Positions 7,570 to 17,252 of a DNA stretch of 64,000 bases are shown here, piece by piece. Within the stretch, counting starts at the first letter, position 1; every line of letters begins with the position of its first letter. Under the pieces are notes generated by a model. It was not told the DNA's origin. It did no database searches and saw only the letters and a program-made list of their open reading frames with translations. Origin of the DNA: JAMQKA01 sp031569985 (GTDB lineage Bacteria > Bacteroidota > Rhodothermia > Balneolales > Balneolaceae); contig NZ_JAMQKA010000022.1 of NCBI RefSeq assembly GCF_031569985.1, forward strand, positions 23,251 through 87,250, read 5' to 3'. Position numbers and translations under genes: made by a program.

Positions 7570-9964
7570 TCAATTCGTATTCACCCGTCCCTGCTCTTCG
7601 GCTGACCCCGATTCTACGGAAACATTTCTCAGTTCATTATTACCAAAGTTCCAGGTAAAGGTGAGCTTTACTTGCTGGAGGTGAAAGTCATATTTGAAGA
7701 ATGAATCCAGATTAGCTTCTGGTATCTGCATGTCACTCTCCCATCTGTAGGTATAAAAAATATCATCCATGGAAAGCCGGATAGTTCCTTGCCCATCGCC
7801 AATCCTTTTTTGGATACCAGCGTCAACCGATCCCCGTGGCCTGTAAATTTGTATGCCCCATACAGATTTCGATTCATAAAATCCGGAAATCTCAAAAGTA
7901 AATTCTATTGGCAGATTAATAGTATTTGTGAGATTTGCTGTAAATCCGGTCTCTTTTAAAGTAACATTATTGCCGAGATGGCTGGTCCGGTATCGTTGAT
8001 ATCTGCCTGTGATATTCATTTGCACCTCCCACCAACTTGCCGGAATTAGAGGAATACTGGTAGTAACAGCATAAGTCCGCATATAATCCAGGTTTTGAGT
8101 ATGGTAGGTTTGCTCGTTTGTTGTAGGATCAATTTCAGGCTGGTAGCCGGCTATCTCGTTGTTGGAAAAACTATACTGCAGAGAAACCAGCCACTGATTG
8201 CGCTGCAGATCGAACTTAAAACCATCACTTATGGCAGGTTCAAGATTTGAATTTCCTGAAATAAACGTCTTTGGATCGATAATAAGGACAAAAGGGGCCA
8301 GGTCGTTAAATGTCGGCCTGGTAATTCTGCGGGTATAGGAGGCCTGGATACTGTATGCCTGTGAAAGTTCTTTTTTTATGAACAGGCTGGGAAACAGGTA
8401 GCCGTCTGAACGGTCCACAATGGCAGCCTCAGTTGGTGTGCTCAGCAGCCTGTCAGCATACTCGTATCTCAGTCCGCCGTTAATATTTAGATTATTCGTC
8501 GGTGTCCAACGACTTGAAAGGTATAATGCTCCAATCTTTTCTGTGAGTTCGGCTTCACTAGTCAGGCTACTATTAACTTTCCAAATACCCTGAATTTTAT
8601 CCGAGACCTGCACATCATTGTTAAAACCAGACAACGTTCCTTTGATCCCGGTCTCGATATTTAATGTTGGTGAAAGTTGATGTCTGTAATTTATCTTACC
8701 CACCCATATATTGATCGGCGTTTCCTTTTCTATATCAATCGCTTCATTATCCATCAGATCAATATTTCCATCAATAAAACGATTTCGAAAAAAAGAGGGA
8801 TTGTCATGCTTGTAGAACAAGTAATCAACATCAAAGTTTAGGCTTTGATGTTCATTAAACGAATGGTCAAGGCTGATATTTGCCATACCGTTTTTCCAGT
8901 CGTTGGTCTCACGCACGTTCATCTCTGTGAGCAGCGTTGAGTCTGGTCCGAGCCGGAAAAAGTTGTCAGAAAGATCCTTGGTATCCCATTTTCTTCGATA
9001 TCCGGTCAACAGGATTCCGGCGGTGGTTTTTTCATTGATATTATATTCCATTCCAAGTCGCGCATTCTGAACTTCGGTGATAGGATCCCTTTGAATATCG
9101 CTGCGTATTAACTCGTTAAACCCGTCTTGCAGAAGTGATCTTCTGTTAAACATCCTATTTTTATTATTGTCGTAGTTAATTGAATAGTTAATAAAATAGG
9201 CCATCTTCCGGCCCCGCCGGCTGAAGTTAAAATTTCCTCCGAGCGTCTCCGCTGAATTATATCCCAAGTTACCGCCGATATTACCGTTGTAACCCAAGTC
9301 TCCATGCTCTTTCATCTTTATATTTATAAGGCCGGCATCCCCTTCGGCTTCATATTTGGCGGGTGGGGTTGTGATCAGCTCGATTTGCTCAATATTGGCA
9401 GCACTCATGCCATCCAGCATCTGTACCACGGCATCGATCGGGAGGCGCACAAGTTTGTCGTTGACCATCACACGCACCCCGGTTTTGCCGTTCAGGGAGA
9501 TGCTGTTGCTCTGCCGGTTGATCAGCACGGTTGGGGACTTTTCGAGCACTTCTAATGCCGTATTGCCCGAAGAAGTGATATTCCGTTGCACGTTGACGAC
9601 AAGCCGATCGATCTTCTGTTCAAACAGTGGTTTTCTTGCGGTAACAGAAACTGCATCTAACTGTTCTACAGATTCTTCAAGCTGTATCTGTGTCAGCCGA
9701 ATGGTTTCTTCTTTTATTGTGAACTCCTCAGTATGATGTCGCCTGAATCCCACCATGGAGACCGACAGGATATACGTTCCCGTCTTAATATTTTGCAGGT
9801 GATACCTTCCTCTTTCATCGGTGGGTGGCGGTAGGAAGTGGTGAACCGTTTATATCTGTAACTGTACCAGACACCCCGCTCTGGGCGCCAGCTATTTCTG
9901 GACTTATTATAAGAAAGCATACCACCAGTATTGATAGATATAGTGCAACATGTGGTTTCATCAT
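7570..9964 (-). pseudogene. TonB-dependent outer-membrane receptor, disrupted near the N-terminus
   Basis: The 728-codon body encodes a plug (region with VNVQRNITSSGNTALEVLEKSP) and a beta-barrel of the outer membrane beta-barrel family, ending in alternating strands before the terminal Asn. The true N-terminus is in another frame. From the ATG at 9962-9964 it reads MMKPHVALYL, a signal peptide, then SGVSGTVTDINGSPLPT, the start of a carboxypeptidase-regulatory-like domain, and hits a stop. The domain resumes in the body's frame at TDERGRYHLQN. About ten residues expected between the two halves are missing. This points to an out-of-frame deletion near 9821-9836 rather than a single-base error. 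The gene is probably non-functional. Confidence 0.75.
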
Positions 9965-10000
9965 TATTCACCTTTTTAGGTAGTCAAAGTTTACACTAGC

Positions 10001-10522
10001 TCAGTTGGAGGGCACAGAATAAGTGCCTTCAAAGTCGTAATAGCCCCCCGATCCAGATGCTATATAACTGCGCCCCTCCAGTTCTCCGCTCCCCTCGATG
10101 CCTGCAAAGCGGCCAGTTCCTTGTATATAGGTAAACGTGCCTTCAAACTGAACGGATTTACCATCTTCGCTGGGTTTGTTGCTACCCTCGACCTTGCTCA
10201 TAATCGTAGAGCCATCACTGAAGGTCAGCACTTCGTACCCAAGGTATCGGCCACTTCCCTTGGGGCGATGGATGGTTTCGGCACCCATCACTTCGGCAAT
10301 CTCTCCATTATTCAGGAAGACGAGCCCCTTGAAGTGTGCAAGAATTAAGTTTTGGCCAGATACCCCCGGAACCTTAACCATCCGGGTGTTGTCCGGTACG
10401 ATATGTATTACAGCCCGGCCTTTGAGCGTCTGTGCATGGGTTTGTGAAGGGCTCGTTATTAAAAGAATAAACACAACTGCCAACAAATATGATATCACCT
10501 TGTTTATAGACCGACTCATCAT
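10001..10522 (-). CDS. Secreted protein of unknown function
   Basis: The protein has 173 residues. It begins with a clear signal peptide (Lys-containing head, hydrophobic stretch LLAVVFILLITS, probable cleavage after THA), leaving a mature domain of about 140 residues. The mature part is rich in Gly and beta-strand-like segments (GSGRYLGYEVLTFSDGS, GTGRFAGIEGSGELEGRSY), suggesting a small beta-barrel; I do not recognise the family with certainty. It is followed by the broken receptor and preceded 32 bases upstream by another secreted orphan, with an FAD oxidase above that. Start is MM; either Met is possible. Confidence 0.7.
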   Translation of the reverse strand: MMSRSINKVISYLLAVVFILLITSPSQTHAQTLKGRAVIHIVPDNTRMVKVPGVSGQNLILAHFKGLVFLNNGEIAEVMGAETIHRPKGSGRYLGYEVLTFSDGSTIMSKVEGSNKPSEDGKSVQFEGTFTYIQGTGRFAGIEGSGELEGRSYIASGSGGYYDFEGTYSVPSN

Positions 10523-10554
10523 TAAATGGATCCTGGTGTTTAGTTTTTTAAAAC

Positions 10555-11127
10555 TTAATTTCCCGCGAGGGAAGGATTATGCTTTGGCATCGGCGCCATA
10601 ATGTGCACATAGGGGGTGTCCCTGAACATCACCCATGCCCCCCCCTGATCAGGTGTTACCGGAAGTCCTTCCAGGGCACTTTCATCGGGAACAAGGATCA
10701 TAAGATGTGGTATGTTCCCTGAAAGCCACTCGTTGTCATCAGTAGGTTCTGTGGCATAAGGATTAATATTACTACCCGGGGAGCCTCCTTGAAGCATATA
10801 CCCGAATCCCATCTTGTTAGTTTTGAAATTCTCTTTATTCATCCAGGCATCAATCCACTTCATCCACGGTTCATCCAGACACATCGGATCGTTGCCGGAG
10901 GTTGCAGGCATGTCCGGCAGGCAGGTGAATCCGTTTGTACCTTTACGCAGCACAACCATCTCTCCACCCTCTTCGGCCGGCCAGTCCATGATCGTGGCAG
11001 ATTCAGCTATAGAAGCGGGAGCGGCACTCATGGCGCTTTGAATTTTGGCCTGCTTAGATTCAGTTTGGGCGCTAAGGCTGCTGATTGCAAAAAAACATAT
11101 TACTATTGTGGTGTTAAGTGATTTCAT
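10555..11127 (-). CDS. Secreted protein of unknown function
   Basis: I start this at MKSLNTTIVICFFAISSLSA, a good signal peptide with probable cleavage at LSA-Q, rather than at an upstream Met 19 codons earlier that would put a charged tail before it. The mature protein is about 170 residues. It has a conserved-looking block with FTCLPDMPAT and NDPMCLDEPWMKWIDAW (two Cys) and a C-terminal PHLMILVPDE/WVMFRDTPYVHIMAPM segment. I do not recognise a function. It is probably in one transcription unit with the FAD oxidase upstream (84-base gap) and the secreted orphan downstream. Confidence 0.68.
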   Translation of the reverse strand: MKSLNTTIVICFFAISSLSAQTESKQAKIQSAMSAAPASIAESATIMDWPAEEGGEMVVLRKGTNGFTCLPDMPATSGNDPMCLDEPWMKWIDAWMNKENFKTNKMGFGYMLQGGSPGSNINPYATEPTDDNEWLSGNIPHLMILVPDESALEGLPVTPDQGGAWVMFRDTPYVHIMAPMPKHNPSLAGN

Positions 11128-11211
11128 ACTTTCCTTGTCATCGTTTTTGTTGTGTTTTTGGATACTTCGCCAGATACAATTCAAATGCTTATCCCTTTTA
11201 CGTACATCCTT

Positions 11212-12630
11212 TTATTCTGCTGCTTTCGGGTATGTTGAAGAGTTGGGCTTAATATTTTGATTCACGTTGAAAAAGTTATCGGGATCATACTTGGCTTTTA
11301 TTTTAGCCAACCGTTCGTAATTGTTTTTGTAAGTGGCCTTCACCCGGTCCTCTCCCTCATCCATCATAAAATTCACATAGGCTCCGCCGGCTGTATAGGG
11401 ATGCACAGCCTCTTCCCAGTACTCCCTGGCCCAATCTGTGAATTTCCTCTTGTTGGCCGGGTCGGGATCAAATCCCACGATATTTTCAACCCAGTTGGCA
11501 TCGCGGTAGCTCCACGCGGTTTCATCATTTCCTACTTCATGAGCCGCCCCATTCACAGGATAGAGATGCATGCCTGATAACGGCGTCGGTATCCTGGATC
11601 CATACTCAATATTCTTCTTGATTGCTTCATCGCTCCATCGGGTTAGGTAATCGGCCTTCCAATACGAGTATAGTCCCGCGGGATATAGCTCATCAAACAT
11701 ACTTTGCAGGGCCGGGTACGGCAGTGGTCCAACCATGTCGAGTGCAATATTGCCCACCTTTCGAATCGGTTCGAACACTTCCTCCGCTTTATCCAGCGAT
11801 CCGGGATAGCACCACAGCACCCCACACATTGTTTTGTTGTGAAGATGTTCCGGGAAAGGTGGGACGGGCGGAATAACCTGGATCGCAAAAAAACCGTTGA
11901 TTTCATTCGGAGCATCCAGGATAAATTCACGATACCAGTGCATAATCTCTTCGGCTTCATCCATCTCCCAGAACGTGGGACCTGCATAGACGGTACTCAC
12001 TTCGTGAAGCCGAAATTTAAATGAAGTGACTACCCCAAAATTGCCACCACCACCCCGGATGGCCCAAAAAAGGTCTGGATGTTGATCCTTGCTGACCGTA
12101 ACAAAACTGCCGTCGCTCAGCACCAGGTTCGCCTCCTGCAGGTTGTCGATGGTGAGGCCGTAGGTCCGCGTCAGGTGGCCAAGTCCTCCGCCCAGCGTGA
12201 GCCCGCCGACGCCGGTCGTTGAAACAATTCCGCTTGGTGTGGCCAGTCCAAAAGCGTGAGTGGCATGATCCACATCCCCCCAGGTTGCACCTCCGCCAAC
12301 TCGCACTGTTTTTTCTTTAGGATCGACATACGTTAAGTTGATATTTGACAAATCGATTACCAGTCCGTCATCACAAACACCCAAACCCGCAGCATTGTGG
12401 CCGCCTCCACGGATAGCGAGTCGGAGATTCTCCTTCCTCGCAAAGCGGACAGCAGTAATTACATCGGCAACATTGTGGCAGTATGCGATGCATTTGGGTT
12501 TGCGGTCTATCATCCCGTTATAGACACTGCGTGATTCATCATATTCCTTATCCCCGGGTCGGACAAGACTACCTCTAAGGTTATTACTGAATTCGTCATA
12601 TACTGATTGTTCCGCCATGCCATACCTCAC
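11212..12630 (-). CDS. FAD-linked oxidase of the berberine-bridge-enzyme type
   Basis: The protein has 472 residues. An N-terminal FAD_binding_4 (PCMH) domain carries RGGGHNAAG, whose His is the usual covalent FAD attachment site, and VGVGGLTLGGGLGHLTRTYGLTIDNL. A C-terminal BBE domain ends in YDPDNFFNVNQNI. Such enzymes oxidise alcohols, sugars or natural products with oxygen. The second covalent-FAD Cys seen in bicovalent members is not apparent in SGIVSTTGVGG, so a single His-FAD linkage is likelier. No signal peptide is evident. The neighbours are two secreted orphans, and the substrate is unknown. MAEQ, four codons in, is an alternative start. Confidence 0.88.
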   Translation of the reverse strand: MRYGMAEQSVYDEFSNNLRGSLVRPGDKEYDESRSVYNGMIDRKPKCIAYCHNVADVITAVRFARKENLRLAIRGGGHNAAGLGVCDDGLVIDLSNINLTYVDPKEKTVRVGGGATWGDVDHATHAFGLATPSGIVSTTGVGGLTLGGGLGHLTRTYGLTIDNLQEANLVLSDGSFVTVSKDQHPDLFWAIRGGGGNFGVVTSFKFRLHEVSTVYAGPTFWEMDEAEEIMHWYREFILDAPNEINGFFAIQVIPPVPPFPEHLHNKTMCGVLWCYPGSLDKAEEVFEPIRKVGNIALDMVGPLPYPALQSMFDELYPAGLYSYWKADYLTRWSDEAIKKNIEYGSRIPTPLSGMHLYPVNGAAHEVGNDETAWSYRDANWVENIVGFDPDPANKRKFTDWAREYWEEAVHPYTAGGAYVNFMMDEGEDRVKATYKNNYERLAKIKAKYDPDNFFNVNQNIKPNSSTYPKAAE

Positions 12631-12821
12631 TTTTTATTTTTTTTGGACAGAATATGCTCTCCGGTACTGAATTATATTTGAATTACTTCATATCCCTCGG
12701 ATATATGCTACCGAATCGAAAGGCGAATGGATAACAGATATCGTTCAATTCTTGACAGTATTCATTCAAAGAGGAGGAAAGAGGAATAGAAAGGCCGATC
12801 CGAAAGGTAGAACTCGAATCG

Positions 12822-14513
12822 CTAGACAATAGAACGTAATTTATCCAGGGAATAGGTCTCACCTTGTTTCCATTGCTCCCTGTATTCCTGTTCAGACATC
12901 ATCTTTTTACAATGATTAAGGGTATTGTTGCAGGAGACTACAGATCGGGGTGGACGGGGGGCGTGTATACTGTTTCGCAACCGGGATGCCAAAGCCAGGT
13001 AAGTAACAGCCTTTTTACAGTTTTCTTGATTAGCTAACAGCCTTGCACAGGCTTCAAGTGATTCGCAGATGTACACTTTTTCCTGCTGTTTTATTCGTCG
13101 GGATAGTATGTCCAGGTGTTGGTCCAGTGCAGCACTTATGTTACCATTATGGGCATTATATTCCGCCAGGCAATAGAGAGAGAAAGCGGAGGCCCATTTA
13201 TTTAAATGTTGCACCTCATGTTCCTGGTGTTCATAGCCGTCATTCGCGCGATCGAAATATTTTTTTGCCAACCCAGGTTTGTCCAGAGGCAAGTACGATA
13301 ACCCGAGCAGATCATACGCCCAAAGCAGGCCAAAGGGATTGCCCACCTCTTTCCATCCGTCAATGGCTGATTTAAGGGTACGTTCTGCTTTTTTGTACTC
13401 TTCAATATCATAAAAAATATATCCTTGCGAGGTGTTCACCATACTCACCAGTTGCAGATCTTCCAATTCTTCAAGGACCTTCCGGGCCTGTCTGAGCCTG
13501 GCTAATCCCACATCATATCTGCCCTGGCACCGATCAACGAGCGCCAGGTATGAGGATACAAAAGCACTGCCCCTGCGATCTCCGATATCTTCCCTTAAAG
13601 AAATACTCTCAGTAAAACGGGATTCCGCTTTTGATAAGTTTCCGTGAATATACTCCATCCAGCCGAAGTTGTTGTGCGATACCGCAATGCCCCGAACATC
13701 ATTCAACTTTTTATGAAGCTCCAGCGCCTCCCGGGTGTGCATAATTCCTTCCCGGTACTCCCCCGCTGTAATTTTTATCCATCCGTAATGGTTTAAGCTT
13801 TCGGCCAGTTCTTTTTTGTGATCGATTCTTCTGAAGGTTCGGATACACTGCCTGAAATTATTCTCATTCTTTTTGTAGTCTTTGGAAACCATCATCCCCA
13901 TAATTCCCATAGCACTCAGGGCCCGGCCTTTTAAAAGTTCGGTCCTTTGCGATCCCTCATTAAATTTTAGATGGTCTGCCAGCTTCACCAGTTTTTTTAG
14001 TTGCTCATAGCCTTCATTCATTAAATTCTGCGAAACCCAAAAGCGCCATAAAGCGGTGCCGAGTTGCAGTCCCAGCTCTACCTCGCGATGTCGTTCTAGC
14101 AATGATAAAACACCCCTTATGTTGTCCAGGTCCACCCCTAGGCGTCGAATCCAATGTTTCTGCCTACCGCCCTTTATTTTAGTGGCAGCTTTTTGGGCTA
14201 TCTGCAGAAAGTGATTTGCCATTTTTCTTGTAATCACATGTTCTTTCCGGCTCTCCCGTAGGGCTTCCCGACCGTAACTTTTAAGCGTCTCCAGCATTTT
14301 GAACCTTGTTTCATCCATCCATTCTGTGGTGTACAAAAAGTTTTTGTCCAGAAGAGAACGCAGTCCATCCAGAGTATCAAGTGCCGAGGTTTCCCCCCCC
14401 ACAGTTTCGGCAGCCTTCAGGTCAAAACTTCCGTTAAAAAGGGAAAGGGCTTGGAACAGGTGTTGTTCATCGTGGGTCATCAGATTATGACTCCAGGAGA
14501 TTGCCCCCCCCAA
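12822..14513 (-). pseudogene. C-terminal TPR part of a frameshifted AraC/NB-ARC/TPR regulator
   Basis: This frame has no good start of its own; its first possible codon is a TTG inside the G-rich junction. It continues exactly where the upstream frame is lost: AISWSHNLMTHDEQHLF matches the post-ATPase segment of large ATPase regulators (usually AIDWSYxLL). About 450 residues of repeated helical pairs follow (for example LNHYGWIKITAGEYREGI and AVSHNNFGWMEYIHGN), typical TPR repeats for ligand or partner sensing. With 14480-15643 it forms one regulator of about 940 residues. Whether it is expressed depends on slippage at the G8 tract. Confidence 0.75.
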
Positions 14514-15643
14514 AGGGTTTGGTGTCGCTCCGGACGATCGCGATCAAGAGACCTAAGCACCGAAAGGTTCTCTCCCAATTCTTTTGCCAGTTCGGCCGGT
14601 GAAAAAAGTTTTATATGGGACGCAGCCAGCTCCAGTGCCAGGGGCAGCCCATCCAGGTCCCGGCAAATGGTTACGACATCAGCTGCATTGTGGTGGTCTA
14701 GCTGAAAGTCCGATGAAACCATCGCTACCCGCTTGAGAAATAGTTGAATCGAGGTGTATTCCCTGAGATTGGCAAGCGTATCGGCAGTTATTTCATCCGG
14801 AATCTCGGGCACGGGCAGTGGAGAGATAAAATATTGATACTCTCCAGAGAGATGCAGAATTTCGCGACTGGTAATCAGGACGGTCAGCTTCGGACACTGT
14901 TGCAGCAGGGTGTTAATTTTGGTTGCCGCACTTGTTACATGTTCAAAATTATCCAGAACCAGCAGCACTTCCCTGTCTTGTAAATGATCTACCAGGATTT
15001 CAATGGGCGTTTTGTTCGGACGCTCTGATAGGTTGAATGTTCTCAAAATGGTGGAAGGCACGAGGGCAGCATCAGCGATAGAAGCGAGGCGAACTACCTC
15101 GACACCATCCCTGAAATTATCCTTTACCTCGTCGGCCACCTCCATGGCGATACGTGTTTTACCCGTACCCCCCGGACCTGTTAGGGTTACCAAACAATGC
15201 TGGTTGAGGACCTTTTTTATTTCAGATAGTTCTTTTTGGCGGCCGACAAAACTGGTCGTTCTGACATGAAATCTGTTTTTTAACTGCTTTCTTTTAGCGT
15301 ATTCCCCCGGAGTTGCACCAAATTGTTTCTTAAAACATTTCGCGAAATAGGAAAGGTTGTTAAATCCAACTTCATAGGCCACTTCCGAAACATTCCCGAA
15401 ATCGACTGACAGTAATTTTGCTGCCTTCCTTAGCTGAAATCTTTTGATGTACTCCGCAGGTGAGCAGTCGGTGTATTTCTTAACTCTGCGATAAAAGGTT
15501 GAGCTACTAACTCCTAGTTTTTCACTTATCTTATCTATCGAAGAGTTACCGGAGTCCAATTCCTTTTCCAAAATTTGGACTAAGTGCTCTAAAAAACGAT
15601 CCTCTTCCGATATGATTTTATCCCTTTTCGACTTTGACACCAT
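14480..15643 (-). pseudogene. N-terminal AraC-HTH and NB-ARC ATPase part of the frameshifted regulator
   Basis: The segment has 387 residues. Residues about 15-115 form an AraC-type double helix-turn-helix (LGVSSSTFYRRVKKYT and VAYEVGFNNLSYFAKCFKKQFGATPGEY). Then come VGRQKEL and the P-loop GPGGTGKTR, Walker B EVLLVLDNFEH, TSREIL, and GLPLALELAA, the order of NB-ARC/STAND ATPases. The frame should continue after RHQTL, but it runs through GGGGGGGG and stops 9 codons later. As it stands the product lacks the TPR sensor region. It lies upstream of the FAD oxidase and secreted orphans, which may be its targets. Confidence 0.78.
14504..14511 (-). repeat. G8 homopolymer at the frameshift point
   Basis: Eight consecutive G on the coding strand lie exactly where the AraC/NB-ARC frame must switch to the TPR frame. 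Nine G (or a -1 slip) would read TLWGGAISWS and six G would read TLWGAISWS, the latter matching usual family spacing. A second G8 run at 14393-14400 in the same gene is in frame. Such tracts are prone to replication or transcription slippage, and also to sequencing error. Confidence 0.7.
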
Positions 15644-15833
15644 TTTATAATCCTCCCTATAAGAAAGAATATTATAAGGATAGCAATAATATTACAATTC
15701 TGCATTGGTAGGCCGCACTATATTTACCTGTTTTTAATAATTGAGAACCATCAAAAAAGGTATGCTGGTACTTTTCCCCGAATTAGGATTCAGTTCAGAA
15801 GTTAACATACTGGAATTCGTAGCTACTTTAGTT

Positions 15834-17252
15834 TTACGGAAGGGACCTCCTCCATTCCAGCAGTTCTGTAGCCAGCCGACGAGCAGTATCAGGCATTTCG
15901 TCTACTAAGTTTTGCGTCTCAGCGTGATCTAGTTTGAGGTTATAAAACTCTGCATCGGTGCTGTCGGCATTGATCAACAGCTTCCACTTGCCATCACGTA
16001 CTGCCAGGTTGGGACTCTGGAACCGGGGATTGCCCGGGGAAAGATAGAACTCCTCCCGACCATATTCCCAGAACAGAGGTGCCTTACGTTGCTGAGGTTT
16101 TCCTAAAAGGACTTCGCTCATGTCTTCACCATCAAAAGTCACTTGAGAAGGTTGAACACCTGCCAATGAGCAAATCGTCTTAAAAAGATCGGTTGCTCCC
16201 ATAACGGTGCTAACATCTACTGCTCCAGCGGGGATATGGCCGGGCCATCGCGCAAGGAAAGGCATCCTGATGCCGCCTTCATACAAACTCCACTTGCGAC
16301 CCCGAAATGGTCCGGAACTACCGGGGGGCCAATGGTACTCCTCATAATAAAACGGCCAGTCGGTGGGACCATTATCACTGGTGAAAACTACGAGAGTATT
16401 GTCCGCCCGGTCAAGTTCATCCAGCCTGTCCAGAACCCGACCGACCTGATGGTCCAAGTTCCACAGGGTCGCCAGAAAATCACGCTGGTAGGGATTATTG
16501 TCATATTCTCGAAATTTCTCACGCCACTCTGGTTTTGGAATAAACGGGTCATGGACATCACCGGGCCACAGATGGATATAAAACGGTTCCTTTTGGTGAC
16601 GGTCAATAAAAGCAAGCGTGCTGTCCACGTAAATACCGGTCTTTTCCCATTTCTTTACCCAATGAACGGGACCTTGTCCAAGCTGAGCACTCTGTTCGGA
16701 AAGTCCCTGCCCTTCTCTCAGCAGGCGCGGACCCAACCCCTCAAAAGAGACAAGCGAGCGGTCAAACCCATATGCTCTTGGAAGAGGAGCATCACCAATA
16801 TCACGGCCGCCACCCATGTGCCACTTCCCGTAATGCGCGGTCGCGTAGCCTGCTTTTTGCATCGTGCGAGCAATGGAAGGGGCTTTCGGATCCAGATAGT
16901 TAGCCATCTCCCGCTGTCGGTTCTTTTCGCTGCTTGCCAAATATGAGTGGACTCCCCACCTGGCCGGGTACTGTCCGGTTGTGATTGCCACTCGTGACGG
17001 GGAACAGATCGGGGAGGCCACATAAAAGTTGGTTAGCGTTATCCCCTCCTCGGCCAGCCGATCTATGTTCGGAGTCTCCAGCAGCTTGTTACCAAAACTG
17101 CTGATATCTCCATAGCCCATATCATCGATAAAAATAAAAATGATATTGGGACGATCTACCGATCTTCTGGTTTCTGATTGACCAGTCGCTGTAGAGGCGG
17201 TTAAAACCAACAATACCAGCAAGCATATTATTTTATCTTTCACAAAGACCAT
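15834..17252 (-). CDS. Family S1 arylsulfatase, secreted
   Basis: The protein has 472 residues with a signal peptide (LLVLLVLTASTATG). The alkaline-phosphatase-superfamily sulfatase core is present: NIIFIFIDDMGYGD with the calcium-binding Asp pair at 43-44, CSPSR at 83-87 where Cys83 becomes formylglycine, GKWHMGGG, and TSDNGPTDW with the later metal ligands. It hydrolyses sulfate esters, probably from a polysaccharide fragment in the periplasm or outside. It is the last gene of the sulfatase run, and its ATG overlaps the stop of the preceding sulfatase by one base (TGATG), indicating co-translation. The subfamily and linkage specificity cannot be read here. Confidence 0.93.
   Translation of the reverse strand: MVFVKDKIICLLVLLVLTASTATGQSETRRSVDRPNIIFIFIDDMGYGDISSFGNKLLETPNIDRLAEEGITLTNFYVASPICSPSRVAITTGQYPARWGVHSYLASSEKNRQREMANYLDPKAPSIARTMQKAGYATAHYGKWHMGGGRDIGDAPLPRAYGFDRSLVSFEGLGPRLLREGQGLSEQSAQLGQGPVHWVKKWEKTGIYVDSTLAFIDRHQKEPFYIHLWPGDVHDPFIPKPEWREKFREYDNNPYQRDFLATLWNLDHQVGRVLDRLDELDRADNTLVVFTSDNGPTDWPFYYEEYHWPPGSSGPFRGRKWSLYEGGIRMPFLARWPGHIPAGAVDVSTVMGATDLFKTICSLAGVQPSQVTFDGEDMSEVLLGKPQQRKAPLFWEYGREEFYLSPGNPRFQSPNLAVRDGKWKLLINADSTDAEFYNLKLDHAETQNLVDEMPDTARRLATELLEWRRSLP

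Noticed and set aside
12822..14513. Possibility that the TPR frame is an independent gene
   Set aside because: No credible start codon or ribosome site; the frame completes the NB-ARC protein upstream.
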